Positions 35,751-46,722 of a stretch of 64,000 nt of DNA are shown here, in pieces. The stretch's first letter is position 1. Every line of letters begins with the position of its first letter. The notes under the pieces were generated by a model. The model ran no database searches. It was not told the origin of the DNA and saw only the letters and a program-made list of their open reading frames with translations. Where the stretch lies: NCBI GenBank assembly GCA_037013495.1, contig CM072801.1:29252001-29316000 (forward strand). The letters are read 5' to 3'. This DNA comes from Hippophae tibetana (Eukaryota; Streptophyta; Magnoliopsida; Rosales; Elaeagnaceae). Both the position numbers and the translations under genes were made by a program.

Positions 35751-36950
35751 CCTTATTTATATGTAATTTATTATCAAAATAGATATTTACTTAAATAATT
35801 TTATTATTATTATTTTAAAAAATCAATGTTTTTAGATGGATTATATATTTTTAAAACATAAACTCGTTAGCTATTTAATATAAAAACAAAAGTATGTGAA
35901 ATTTTTATATTGAAAAATGTAATTAATTAATATTGTAACTGAAAAAAAATTAGTTCAAAATTTTTCTTACAAACTCAAAAACTTGTAGCAAGTTTGGAAA
36001 AAAAGTAGTCTTTTAGTCTTTTACCCCTACTTTTAAAGATCTCATTCAATATGAAAAGTAAATAATAAGAGAAAAACAATGTCCTCAATTTTAGCCTACA
36101 TCATACACATCAATAAAAATCCTCAATGAGTTGTATTTTTTAAGCATATTTGATTATCTATATAGTTTTAAAATGTTGATAGTAGACACATAAATTAATT
36201 CGAAAAGCTTTCAATATATTTATATATTCCATAAGTTGAAGAATAATATGAAGTGTTATGTGGAACAGATTAAAAATATTATTTTTTTTATTTTAAGAAA
36301 AATAAAATAATGCTTTTCTTTTAAAAAATTAGAAGAAAAAAGATATATTAGTATCATACAGTCAGACACCTAGTTAAGGCACGACATAGTTGGGTTAGGA
36401 CTCAAGTATCCAACCGTTTTGGTACAGTTTTTAAGCTGAGATTGCCTCGCCATTATTAGATTTTTTTTAATTTATGTAAAAATGACAAGAAAAAAAATAC
36501 TTCTCTTTAGTTTTAGTTAAAATTTTAATTGTATTTTTTTGAACTATTGCTTTATTTGGATAAATTATTTTTGACGTAAAGACAAAAAAAATTGTAAAAT
36601 GTAAAATAAAAATATGTAATGAAAAATAATTATTTATCTTTTGTTGTGTTGCTTTTATTTTTTTTAATAAATTAACAAAAAGATTTGATGCTTCTAGCTG
36701 AAAATGTTAAGAATTTCGAGACCAAGAATTCAGAGCATTTGGGCCTGGAATCTTGAGAATAGTAGGGAGAATAACTCATCATACTAATCGACTTTGCAGA
36801 AAATATTAACATAATATTATAGCTTATGATTTAAACAGCTTTATTTTTGATAAATTCATTACAAAAATTTAACTAGTAACAATTGAACTAAAAACTAATT
36901 ATTTTATAATAAATTATATAATAAAAAAATAAAAAAAGCCTCATTATATA
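35750..36950. other. AT-rich intergenic DNA, no gene seen
   Basis: Nothing coding was found. A short less AT-rich patch (36,360-36,450, with GACACCTAGTTAAGGCACGA and GTTGGGTTAGGACTC) could be a fragment of something but was not recognised. Confidence 0.5.
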
Positions 36951-36989
36951 ACTTTAATAAAATGAGATAAAATTTACACTCATAACATC

Positions 36990-37390
36990 TTTCATTGCTA
37001 CACTAAGCTACAATGATACAAATAGATGAAACAAGTTACATCTCATGAGTTACTAGAACTGTGGTGGATGTAATAAAACTTATATACAAAGATACATGTT
37101 GATATAAACAACATGTTACATTTAAAGGTTATTGAAACTATGGTAGATGTAATAGGTTACATACAAAAATACATATGGATATAACATGTTACATATAGTG
37201 AGTCGTTAGAACTAAGATGTATATAATATGTTATATATAAAAATAGACGTAGATGTAATACGTTACATACAAAGATAAAGAATCATATAACATGTCACAT
37301 ACTAAAATAAATATGGATATAATATATTATATAAAAAATGTATATGTATTTAGCACATTATATACACATTATCCAAATTCTCGGATAACC
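36990..37390. repeat. Left cluster of ATGTAA-NNNN-TTACAT palindromes
   Basis: Exact palindromic 16-mers ATGTAATAGGTTACAT (37,147-37,162) and ATGTAATACGTTACAT (37,253-37,268) plus several weaker forms (ACATGTTACAT at about 37,110 and 37,185; ACATGTCACAT at about 37,300). They are set in a degenerate 60-100-bp tandem pattern with GTTA(C/T)T(A/G)(G/A)AACT(G/A)TGGT(G/A)GATG words. The same motif is clustered at 41,827-42,065. Clustered subterminal palindromes are typical of CACTA and some other DNA transposons. Confidence 0.6.
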
Positions 37391-37947
37391 CACAAACAAT
37401 AAACTCTATATTGATAAAAAAATTCTTTAAAAAAACAACAACGTGAGAAGTGGCTATGAAATATCAAAAGGATATTATAAATCCTAGTGATTTTGGATTT
37501 GTATATTCATTCTTATTTATTGTCATCCAGAATGTGATAATAAGTTACCAATCCAGTTCATGCTAAAAACTCTAGAACAAATTTTTGATGAGCGAGAATA
37601 ATTACTGCTATATGTCGCGATATGCCGACAAACTATAGGTCATCATTTGGTCAAAAATAATGTACATGTGAGACTCTTACAATTATTTCCAAGAAAATTC
37701 ATTAGAAGACATCAACACTATGACAAGATCGGTCTCTAAAAGGCTCTTGATATTGGAGCTTGGAGAGTAGTGCTTCATCAATAGTTTGAGAATAGTGGCA
37801 AATGAGTTTGCTTATACTAGGGAGGTTATAAAAGAGAACATGTTGATGATGATGATGGAACAATCACAACAAACACTAATACAATATATATCTTTGATCT
37901 TGAAAAAATTAGTCTTCATTATTTAAAAAATCGAGATTATAATATTT

Positions 37948-38013
37948 TGGTCACGATTCAATAAAAATCAAGGTTATAGTTGGTCACGGTTTAATAAAAA
38001 CCAAGGCTATAGT
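37948..38013. repeat. 33-bp tandem duplication
   Basis: Two copies (37,948-37,980 and 37,981-38,013) start TGGTCACG and end CTATAGT or TTATAGT. Sequence of this type (GGTCACGGTTTAATAAAAACC) is common in subterminal parts of plant CACTA elements, but this assignment is tentative. Confidence 0.6.
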
Positions 38014-38339
38014 GTATACATATAGTCTCGGTTTTATATGTGACTATAAGTTAAATTAAAAAATTTATTTAAATATATATAAATAAAATTATATAACCAC
38101 GATTATTAAATGATTGTAATTATAATTAAAATAATATTAATAGAGTTTCTAATATTTTTAAAACCGAAATTAAATAATATACTATATATTATTTATTTAA
38201 AAGAAATATAAAAAATTACTTTACAATTTTTTTATTTTTTCTATTAATTTAATTTAATGGGTTTTATTTCTTTTATAATACATATATATCAATTTTTTCT
38301 CTCTTTTTTTTCGCTTTTTTTCTTTTTCTCTCGTTCTCT

Positions 38340-39453
38340 CCCTCTTTCTTTAATTCCTTGGCTAACGCCCTCACTATTTTCTCTTTTCTTTTCTTCCCCT
38401 CCCTCGCGTTTTCCCTCTCCCTGAGCCAGTGCCACCCCTCACAAATTTCCCTCTCTCCCCCAACAGCTCGCTCGACGGTACCAGTAGCTTCCTTCCCCTT
38501 CTCTTCCTTTTCTCTCTATTTTTTCTTTTCCTTTTCTCCTATTAGCACCTCGTTGGTCAGTTGTTTGTATTGTTGTCACTCGCGACCCAACTTTAGGTAT
38601 GTATTGTTTCCAAAATCCAATTCGATCTTAGATTTTGTGGTTAACTTGATTTGATTTTTTCAAGATTTAGGGTTCATTCGGTTGTTCGATTTTTCTTGTG
38701 TTTTACTTTTGTTTTATATTTTAGGGTTAACTTGAGTTGGTATGGGTTTGGAGGATCCTGGTTGTTGTGTGTTTCTATTTGAATTGAAAATTTCTATTTG
38801 AGGTAACTTTTTATGTGGCTTGTTTAACTTGTTATGTAGCATTTTCATAGTTACATGCCAAAACTCTTGGCCAACTGTGGCCTTATTGATTCCACTAGTT
38901 TGGCTAAACTTCTAGTATCTATTAGTTGATATCTATTTGAAATCGTTTGGATAGATAACTGGTCTGAATTTATGGAATCCTATAGTTTAATACTCGGTTG
39001 TAGAATCTGAATGCATCTTTTAATAGGTATATAAATTATGGAGAACTTTGACTGTATTCTGATTCTTGTTACTATTTTTATTTATTCTTCAGGTTTATGG
39101 GGCACCGGTGAATCTCTAAGAATTTTGGTCCTTCTGATCATTTGAATGGAGCACAAAACAGTTTCCTGGTCAGTGCTGGTCAAAATACACATCCTAATTT
39201 CAGCTCCTATGAGAATATAAATGCTCAGCAAATTTCCTACGATAATTTGAATGTTAAACAAGGCGGCTATTACAATCATTCAAGCATTTATCAAGGTGCC
39301 TATCAGAGTGTGAATGTTCAACAAAGTTCTTATCAGATGAATGCTCAGAAGATCCCATACCCTTAGAATTCTCAACAAGGAACTTACGAAAACAACAATG
39401 ATATCCAAAGTGCTCATCACATCAGTACGCAGCAAGGTGCCTACCAATACTAA
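38340..39453 (+). pseudogene. Gene-like fragment: pyrimidine-rich leader, intron, and a Gln/Asn/Tyr-rich exon
   Basis: 38,340-38,590 is CT-rich like a plant 5' UTR. TTTAG|GTATGT at about 38,594 is a good donor site, and TTTATTCTTCAG ending at 39,092 a good acceptor. The exon then reads, in one frame, NFGPSDHLNGAQNSF, NTHPNFSSYENINAQQ, NVKQGGYYNHSS, YQGAYQSVNVQQSS and QKIPYP, a TAG at 39,364-39,366, then NSQQGTYENNND and TQQGAYQY, ending at TAA 39,451-39,453. This looks like the low-complexity C-terminal tail of a nuclear or RNA-binding protein. The gene was not recognised. The TGA near the exon start (about 39,109) and the internal TAG make it a pseudogene. It lies between the palindrome clusters together with ATG3 exons, so it is probably a captured fragment. 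The 98-codon frame at 38,358 is read from the leader and is not supported. Confidence 0.5.
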
Positions 39454-39892
39454 CTCTTATTTTTTTTTTCTCTCTTTGTATCATAATATAATTGATGTTT
39501 TTTAAAAGGTGATAGTTATTGTTATTATTACAATGTAAATTTTTAGGTTTTTCAGATTTTAGACTGTCAGTACTCACGTTACTTTGGAGTTCCTTTCCTA
39601 AAATTGAAAACAATTTTGTAACAAGGACTTTTATTTGGATAAGGCTCGACAAAATGGGGATATTTTTATCAAATAGGTCCTAAAAAGAATGCGGATAAAT
39701 GGAATTGTGACTTACTGTGCAGAGCCTTCTATTATGAAAATGCTGACAACACCCATTTTGTCTGAGAGATCTGACTTTGAAGTAGCATTATGAGCATGGT
39801 GTAGCACTTCCCAATTTATGGTTAATGCTGTTGGTAAGTTGTCTTTCCTTCTGGTACCGAAAGGTACGAATTTCGTCGTGTAATGAATAAAA

Positions 39893-40997
39893 GCACTAAT
39901 TGTTAGAGATCTATTTTTATGTAAATCTTTCCCTAAACATGGAATTCTGGAAACTCTAAACTCTACATATTTGGTGGCTTAAGAACTAGATGAAGACAAC
40001 ATATTACAGATGCTACCTTTAATGTTTACATTACGTCAGCTAGATTTTATATAACAGGTTTTCTTTTCTACAAGTGGTGGTGTTTTAGTGTTTTCTTTGC
40101 CTTCAGTTGTATGTCTTATGGAAATACTCTGGTTTGTATCACTTATGATTTGTTCTTCCTTCCACTTGTGCTTCAGGTATGATTAGTTCTATCAAACTCC
40201 TCATGTGTGGCTTACAGGCTATGATGAGATTAGTCATTTTTGTTACTTTGATCTTTGTGGCCTATCCCTCTTGGATTTGTTATTTTATTTTATTTTTGAG
40301 TAGTAGGGACATGTCATTTTATATGGAGTATTACATGATTAAATTGTCGCCAAAATAGTTTTGGTCTTGTCAGTTTAGTTTGTTGGGTGTTGCTGAAACC
40401 CCTCAGATTATCACAAACTTTTGAACCAAATCAAATCATGGTGTTGCACTAATTGTTAGAGATCTATTTTTATGTAAATCTTTCCCTAAACATGGAATTC
40501 TGGAAACTCTAACTCTACATATTTGGTGGCTTAAGAACTAGATGAAGACAACATATTACAGATGCTACCTTTAATGTTTACATTACGTCAGCTAGATTTT
40601 ATATAACAGGTTTTCTTTTCTACAAGTGGTGGTGTTTTAGTGTTTTCTTTGCCTTCAGTTGTATGTCTTATGGAAATACTCTGGTTTGTATCACTTATGA
40701 TTTGTTCTTCCTTCCACTTGTGCTTCAGGTATGATTAGTTCTATCAAACTCCTCATGTGTGGCTTACAGGCTATGATGAGATTCGTCATTTTTGTTACTT
40801 TGATCTTTGTGGCCTATCCCTCTTGGATTTGTTATTTTATTTTATTTTTGAGTAGTAGGGACATGTCATTTTATATGGAGTATTACATGATTAAATTGTC
40901 GCCAAAATAGTTTTGGTCTTGTCAGTTTAGTTTGTTGGGTGTTGCTGAAACCCCTCAGATTATCACAAACTTTTGAACCAAATCAAATCATGGTGTT
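39893..40997 (+). repeat. Tandem direct duplication, 553 and 552 bp, nearly identical
   Basis: Copy 1 is 39,893-40,445 and copy 2 is 40,446-40,997, directly adjoining. By eye I see one single-base deletion (CTCTAAACTC against CTCTAACTC) and one substitution (GATTAGTC against GATTCGTC). Each copy contains the same ATG3 exon piece, so the duplication is younger than the capture or pseudogenisation. Confidence 0.95.
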
Positions 40998-41663
40998 TCT
41001 CTTGCTTTTCTCCTCACTTGGGTTGCTGGGTATGTACTCTGTACTTGCATGTCTCTTTATTTCACTCTTCTAGTCTCGATTAACACCAATTTTTTATATC
41101 CTCTTAACTAATTTCAAAAATCAATAACTTTTTTTTCAGATTAGTTTTTAAATTTTCTCTCTTTTTAAATGGTTTTGAACAGAGATGCGTTTAATCTCAT
41201 GGGTTGTCTGCTGGAGCCAGCAATGGTAAGTAATGAAGCTGCTACATGTATTGTTGTTTGCTAGTTAGTCGGTTATCCTCAGTTTACAAGTTTATGAATA
41301 TTGAAATGTTTAATTAACATAATCAACTCTTGAGATTTTCATTTAATATAAAAGAAAATCTTGAAAATTAATTAATTCATATGAAGTATACCAGTTGCTC
41401 TTAATGAGATATATATTCGTACCTAAATCATATACTAATTCTGTATTGCAGTCAAGGATGCCTTTGCAACCTGAACTTGTACTTCAAGATGTTAGTCAAG
41501 ACCATGCTCATAGTAGGATGGTTTTCATTTTTATTGTTATTTAAAAAAACTGTTACCAGAAGAGAGAGGAAAACTTAATAAATATTTGTTATTCTGTTTG
41601 TAATAGGTGACCATTGAAGACTATCCTCACTTGCCTGGCAAGCATTCATCTGTGCATCCATGC
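40177..41663 (+). pseudogene. ATG3: ATG3 (autophagy E2-like enzyme) gene fragment, exons with introns
   Basis: Three exon types keep splice context. First, 40,178-40,228 encodes YD, stop, FYQTPHVWLTGYDE after a TTCAG acceptor, and is repeated at 40,730-40,780 in the tandem duplicate. Second, 41,452-41,520 encodes SRMPLQPELVLQDVSQDHA after TTGCAG. Third, 41,607-41,663 encodes VTIEDYPHLPGKHSSVHPC after AATAG. Together they match the conserved C-terminal half of plant ATG3, the E2-like enzyme that joins ATG8 to phosphatidylethanolamine; in ATG3 the HPC motif carries the catalytic Cys, which is the last residue kept here. The N-terminal half, the handle region after HPC and a donor site after GYDE are missing, and a TAG replaces a Lys codon. 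It retains introns, so it is a captured or duplicated genomic segment, not a retrocopy. Confidence 0.85.
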
Positions 41664-41826
41664 ATACTTATGAACTAAAATAGGACTTCATATCAAAGTA
41701 TCATTCTCACATAATTTAATAAAATAAAGATAAGATTAGATCACACAAGATCTCTGGGATCCACCACTAATAGTATACCTGTAACTATCACTGGTGACCC
41801 ATCGAAATTTCGATGATTGTTGTTGG

Positions 41827-42065
41827 ATGTAAGGCCTTACATATTTTTAGAAAACATATGTAATGTGTTACATATACTTTAGATGTATGGTCTTACATAT
41901 CTTTTTTAGAAGGATGTAAGGTCATACATCTTATAACTTCATATGTGGTACATATTTTTAGCCCTGATGTAAAGCCTTACATCTGGTGACCTTATTTGAG
42001 TACCAACGACTGTTAATTAATGGAAGGTCTTACACAATTTTTAGGCTAGATGTAATACCTTACAT
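41827..42065. repeat. Right cluster of ATGTAA-NNNN-TTACAT palindromes
   Basis: Six 16-mers: ATGTAAGGCCTTACAT (41,827-41,842, perfect palindrome), ATGTAATGTGTTACAT (41,858), ATGTATGGTCTTACAT (41,883), ATGTAAGGTCATACAT (41,914), ATGTAAAGCCTTACAT (41,967) and ATGTAATACCTTACAT (42,050). The spacing is 25 to 83 bp. GGTGACC and TCGATGA/TTCGACA words lie between them. They mirror the cluster at 37.0-37.4 kb. Confidence 0.75.
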
Positions 42066-42079
42066 ATGGAAACTTTGAT

Positions 42080-42748
42080 GAAGGTCACCAAAACTTCGAC
42101 AAGACTGTGGTGACAGTTATTGGAACTCCGACGAGACCTTGATCATATTTCATTGAAGTCATAAAATGATGATCTTTAGGTCTTTTATTGGATAATTTGA
42201 TATAAAGTTGAGTTTAAAAATTAATCAATTATCATAAATAAAGTTATTTAGATTAAAAGCTACGAGTTCACACATGATATGTCCATTCTATTTACAATTT
42301 CATATTTAATGTTATACATTGGGACGAAGTTTAATAAAAATGTGGCTTCTTTTCCCCAAGACTAACATAACCAATTAGGCATTAGAAAGGAGCAGGGGTG
42401 AATCTATAGAGGGATTAGAAAGGACACATGCCTTCTCTCATTACTTTACAAAGAAAATTTTAGGTATAATATCTATAGAATTATTACAAATTTCATGCAT
42501 AAATGAAATTTTGTCCCCTTGGTTTTCATATTTTAGGCTTTTATCACTTAAAAATTCATTATAAATTTAAAAATTTGAACATACTTACACTCATTTAGAT
42601 GTATATATCATCTTTATTTAATGAGAGTTGAGTAATAATTGAGATTTTTTTTATAGTTTTATAGTACTCCTTTTTACCTATAATACAATAACTTCCACTG
42701 AGGGCAGGGATGGTTATTATAATTTTGAAACTATTGTTAATAGAAACT
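42080..42748. other. Non-coding, no feature recognised
   Basis: AT-rich sequence between the right palindrome cluster and element B. The 65-codon minus frame at 42,595-42,792 crosses the start of element B and is not supported. Confidence 0.5.
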
Positions 42749-45700
42749 TGAAAATTCCAATACGTTGAAACAATTATGAACTTCACACCCAAATAGTCAT
42801 CTGGGATTAGAAAGGGGGTGGATGTGCCAACCCATAAAATCTTTCTCTAAGCTATATTTCAACTCGGTCATGTAGGCCTTATAATGTGCATTAATAAAAT
42901 AGCATAAAAAATAATAATAACAACAACATGCTTAATTTAACATACTATATATGCAACCAACATATAAGAAAGAATAATCTATAATAAACACACAAATGAT
43001 GGTATGTCTCAGCGACTATTGTCCAGGCTAGTGACATGCATTAATAAGGAAGAAATCAGGCAAACATACTAGAAAAACTACATGCATTAATAAGGAAAAC
43101 ATCACACATCATATGAAATCAAGCAAACATACTAGAAAAACTATAAAAGATTTTCAATTACTTCAAGACCTCATATGTGTAAACATATTCGAAAAATGAT
43201 GATTATACTTTCACAATATTAGAGCATACATAACATTGATATGTGCTTAAAAAGTATGCATATATTTTGATTTATCAGAATTAAAAGAATTAATTAGGTT
43301 TTAATATTGCATTTTTCACCTAAGAATTTTATAAATGGTATTTTTAGAATCATGGATATGTTTTAATGTATTTCAGGTACTTGTGGACGTTAAAAGACAC
43401 AAATGAAAAAGAACCAAATAAATCCTCACAATCAAGGGTATAATTATCATACAATGGAGGACCTAAATGCAAATATTTATATAAAATACATCAATGAGGG
43501 GTCAAAATATTAAATTGAAAAAACTAAAGCACACCACGACATAAGTATATGTGGATCGTGGTATAGCACTCTCGAATGGAATTTCATAGAATTGAAAATA
43601 GTCTTGCACCGTGACATAAGTTGACGAACACCGTGGCTTGCGCACTCAGATTTACATTAAAATGCTAGATTTCAAGCTCATCTCTATCCAAATTGTTCTG
43701 GATTTGTTAGATTAGTATTTTAATTGTTTTGAACTTTTATAATCATAATCTTAACTATATCATAACATTTTTACTATAAATATGTAGGTAGGATTAAAAA
43801 GAAAATAGGCATAGATTATAGATATAGATTTAATAGAAAATACACTTAGGCTGTAGAGAAATTGAACGATAAAGATAAGATAGAATTCAAAGAGGTAATT
43901 AAAGAGTTAGAAATTAGCCATTGATATGATTCATTAACTTCTTCTTATTCTTCTTAGTTTTCTATGATTTTAATGATGATTCTTTTAGAATCCATACCTA
44001 GCTAATTTATTTATTTGGTTGTAGAATTTTTTTAAATCCTAGACTATGATTTTAATTAATAAAATGCTATGATGAATTTTTAGATTCAATCCTTGATTTT
44101 TGATGTATTAAATTCTATATTTAAATGTCATAACTATACATGTATAAATTAGAGTGATGAACTATGTTATTGCATTAATATGTTTAATACTAGTCTAAGA
44201 TGTTAGTATTTAATCACTAATATTCTTATTCAAAATGGTATCATAGTACCGTGTGACAGGTGTAAGAAGTAGGGATGATACCTTCATTAAAGGTTACTAA
44301 TGGTTGTAATATTGCCTAGTTTAGTCATCTCCTTTTTAGAACTTAATGCAATGAATAAATTAGATCTAATAAGTGTACCTCTAAGTCGTTCAAGATTTAG
44401 GCTAGTTAATAAGTGGTTCTTTAATCAATTACATGATAAGAAATGATGCATTATAAATTTTTATCTTAGTTGATATATTTTCTAAGCTAAAATTATAAAT
44501 TCAATGATATTTCTAATATTGATTCAAGACATAGTTGGTTAGATTATAGATTAATGGTGAGGATGATCCTCTAATCACATGTTTCTCTTTATCTATGTGC
44601 TCATGTATTAGAAATAATGTCCAAAACCCTTTTTTACTAATTTACCAACAAGCTAATAAATAGTTGTAGTTATTGGAACAATCCTCGTAAGTTCGACAAC
44701 ATTTGTTCTTAATTTATTTATCACTTGTACAGTTTGATCACATATATTTGTATATTTCCTAGCGTATCAAACATAACACATAACAAGGTAAACTCACATA
44801 AGATCCAACTCCTACTTGGTAACATTCATAGGTTTCTTATAGAAACCACTCAGCAACAAGCAATTCATTAATAATAGTAGATAACAGTTCCCAATTAAAG
44901 AAATATATGCATATACCTTTGATCCAAATTGATCCAATCTTGTCCCTGAAGCTTCATCACCATGTGATATGATCAATTACATATCTAAACACATAAGATC
45001 ATTACCTATAGACTCTGAAGCTCTCTCCATATAGACTCCTCACATTTGGTAACTCTTACAACCTTGCAACACTCAACTAACACATGACACAAAATCTAAG
45101 AGGTTTCATCACGTAGGTTTCTCATCTATGGAAATAGTTACCCCCAACCAACCTATGAAACATTACCACATAGGCTTCTTACATATGGAAAATATTATGA
45201 CCTCAAAACACCCAGCCAATACATGGCACATCACCACATAGGCTTTTCACATAATTGAACTGGTGTACTTTTACAACTACCAGACAACAAATAGTAACTT
45301 AACACTAAGAAAAACTCCTCAAAATGACGTGGCTCTTCACTAGGAAACCATGCATTTTATCTCTTAATAAATCCTCATTCAATCTCACATTTTTTACGCT
45401 CAACTAGTTTGAAAAATAGGAAAAAGGCACCTCTCTAATGTCCTATATTCTATATATGAACACACTATTTTCCATACCAAAAACTTAGAAGTAAAATGAA
45501 TTAAGAAAGATCGAAATTTTTTGGTGCCAAATGGTAAAAGCTTTCCCTTATATTATCGCTAAGAAAGTAAGAGGATGAAAGCTAAATTTATTAAAAAAAT
45601 CAACCTCAGTAGGTCTTACCGATCCTCGACAACCACGTTAATGAGATCACCAAAAACCACAGTGAAAGGCATTTCTAAAACATAAAATTGCATAGTCTTT

Positions 45701-46722
45701 AATAAGACAACACCACAATAAAAAATACCCAAAAAATGGAAACTATATGCAATATAAGAGAGTGAGTGTATCTAATAAGAAAATGAAAAAATATGTATAC
45801 TAATCCACTAAAAGTTAACCTTATAAAGGATATACATAAACAATAAATAAATATAGACACTATATTTTGCTCACGAGATTTCCAACACCAAAATGATATG
45901 ACTTACAATCTCCTCCTTTGTCTTTCTAGGAAAAAAAAACTACATAATTCTAATACAGATATTTAACCTTAACACATTAAATTTATGTAAGATGTGTCTA
46001 AGGCATTCATTTTGGTGAATAAACCTTGGCATATAACAAAGACAACGTATAAACAACTGACTCCAGTGTGTTCGTCTTATTGCTCTCATCCATCTTGACG
46101 ATCCACTCCATACTACAAGTCTGCATCATCCATTTAGCTCTAACTAAGCTCCAAAATATAACTATGCTTTAACAATGTTATGCTATCTGTAGTTACAGTT
46201 GTACCTACATTAATGAAATAACATATAAGTGAAAAGAAAACATGCAAACATTTAGTGTAGTCTAACATCTACTATCAAGTTACTCCTATATAGATGAACA
46301 ATTATGGCTGAGCGCACTCAACATGCAACATAAAAACAAACACAAACTACAAGCAACATAGAGATGTGGATTCCTTTCACCATATGCAATACTTTCTTTA
46401 AGTGTGCATATCATGCAACAAAGATGCAGTGTAATATTATACTTACCATCCCATGCAACAAATAAACATAAGTTGTCCACACTTCTCTCTCTTTTTGACA
46501 TTAAAATTCAAACTAAACATGTACACATATATTCAACACACCACACACCTATATGTAGAAGTAAAACAATATGAAAATGCGTGCCACCCTAACAGCCATA
46601 CAAAATAAACAAATAACAAAACCAAGGAAACACTAAGCAAAAAACATATAACCACAACAAGTTGAATGCACAAACAAACCAAGAAATATGGAAAATAAAA
46701 TCCCTCTAATTTGGTACATAGC
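42749..46722 (-). mobile_element. Element B, left part (LTR-like end plus non-coding body)
   Basis: Starts TGAAAATTCCAATACGTTGAA, the same as the start of 55,995. The first about 480 bp (42,749-43,231) and, beyond a solo LTR, 44,770 to about 44,880 form an LTR-like segment that recurs at 55,995-58,060 (same orientation) and, reversed, at 58,072-58,950. The body (about 44,900-46,722) is non-coding, with an about 70-80-bp tandem pattern at 45,050-45,260 (ACATAGGCTTCT...AACAC...ACATGGCACATCAC). It resumes at 54,013 after the Athila-like insertion. No protein was recognised. The likely nature is a non-autonomous LTR element on the minus strand. Confidence 0.4.
43237..44769 (+). mobile_element. 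Solo LTR of a second Athila-like family
   Basis: 1533 bp from TGATATGTGCTTAAAAAG to CTAGCGTATCA with perfect 5-bp duplication AACAT (43,232-43,236 and 44,770-44,774). It is built like the first family: TG-start with GTGCTTAAAAAG, a CATGG/ATTTCAGGTAC block near position 130, and near the end a GAACAATCCTCGTAAGTTCGAC block followed by TATCACTTGTAC. It is clearly a different sequence. It sits in the LTR-like part of element B. Confidence 0.85.

Noticed and set aside
38358..38654. 98-codon frame with a signal-peptide-like Phe/Ser/Leu-rich start
   Set aside because: It is read from a CT-rich leader that looks like a 5' UTR and crosses a good donor site at about 38,594. The composition explains the hydrophobicity.
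41172..41226. Possible extra ATG3 exon between TTGAACAG and GTAAGT
   Set aside because: The splice-like signals are good, but the translation (DAFNLMGCLLEPAM) does not fit between GYDE and SRM, which are adjacent in ATG3.
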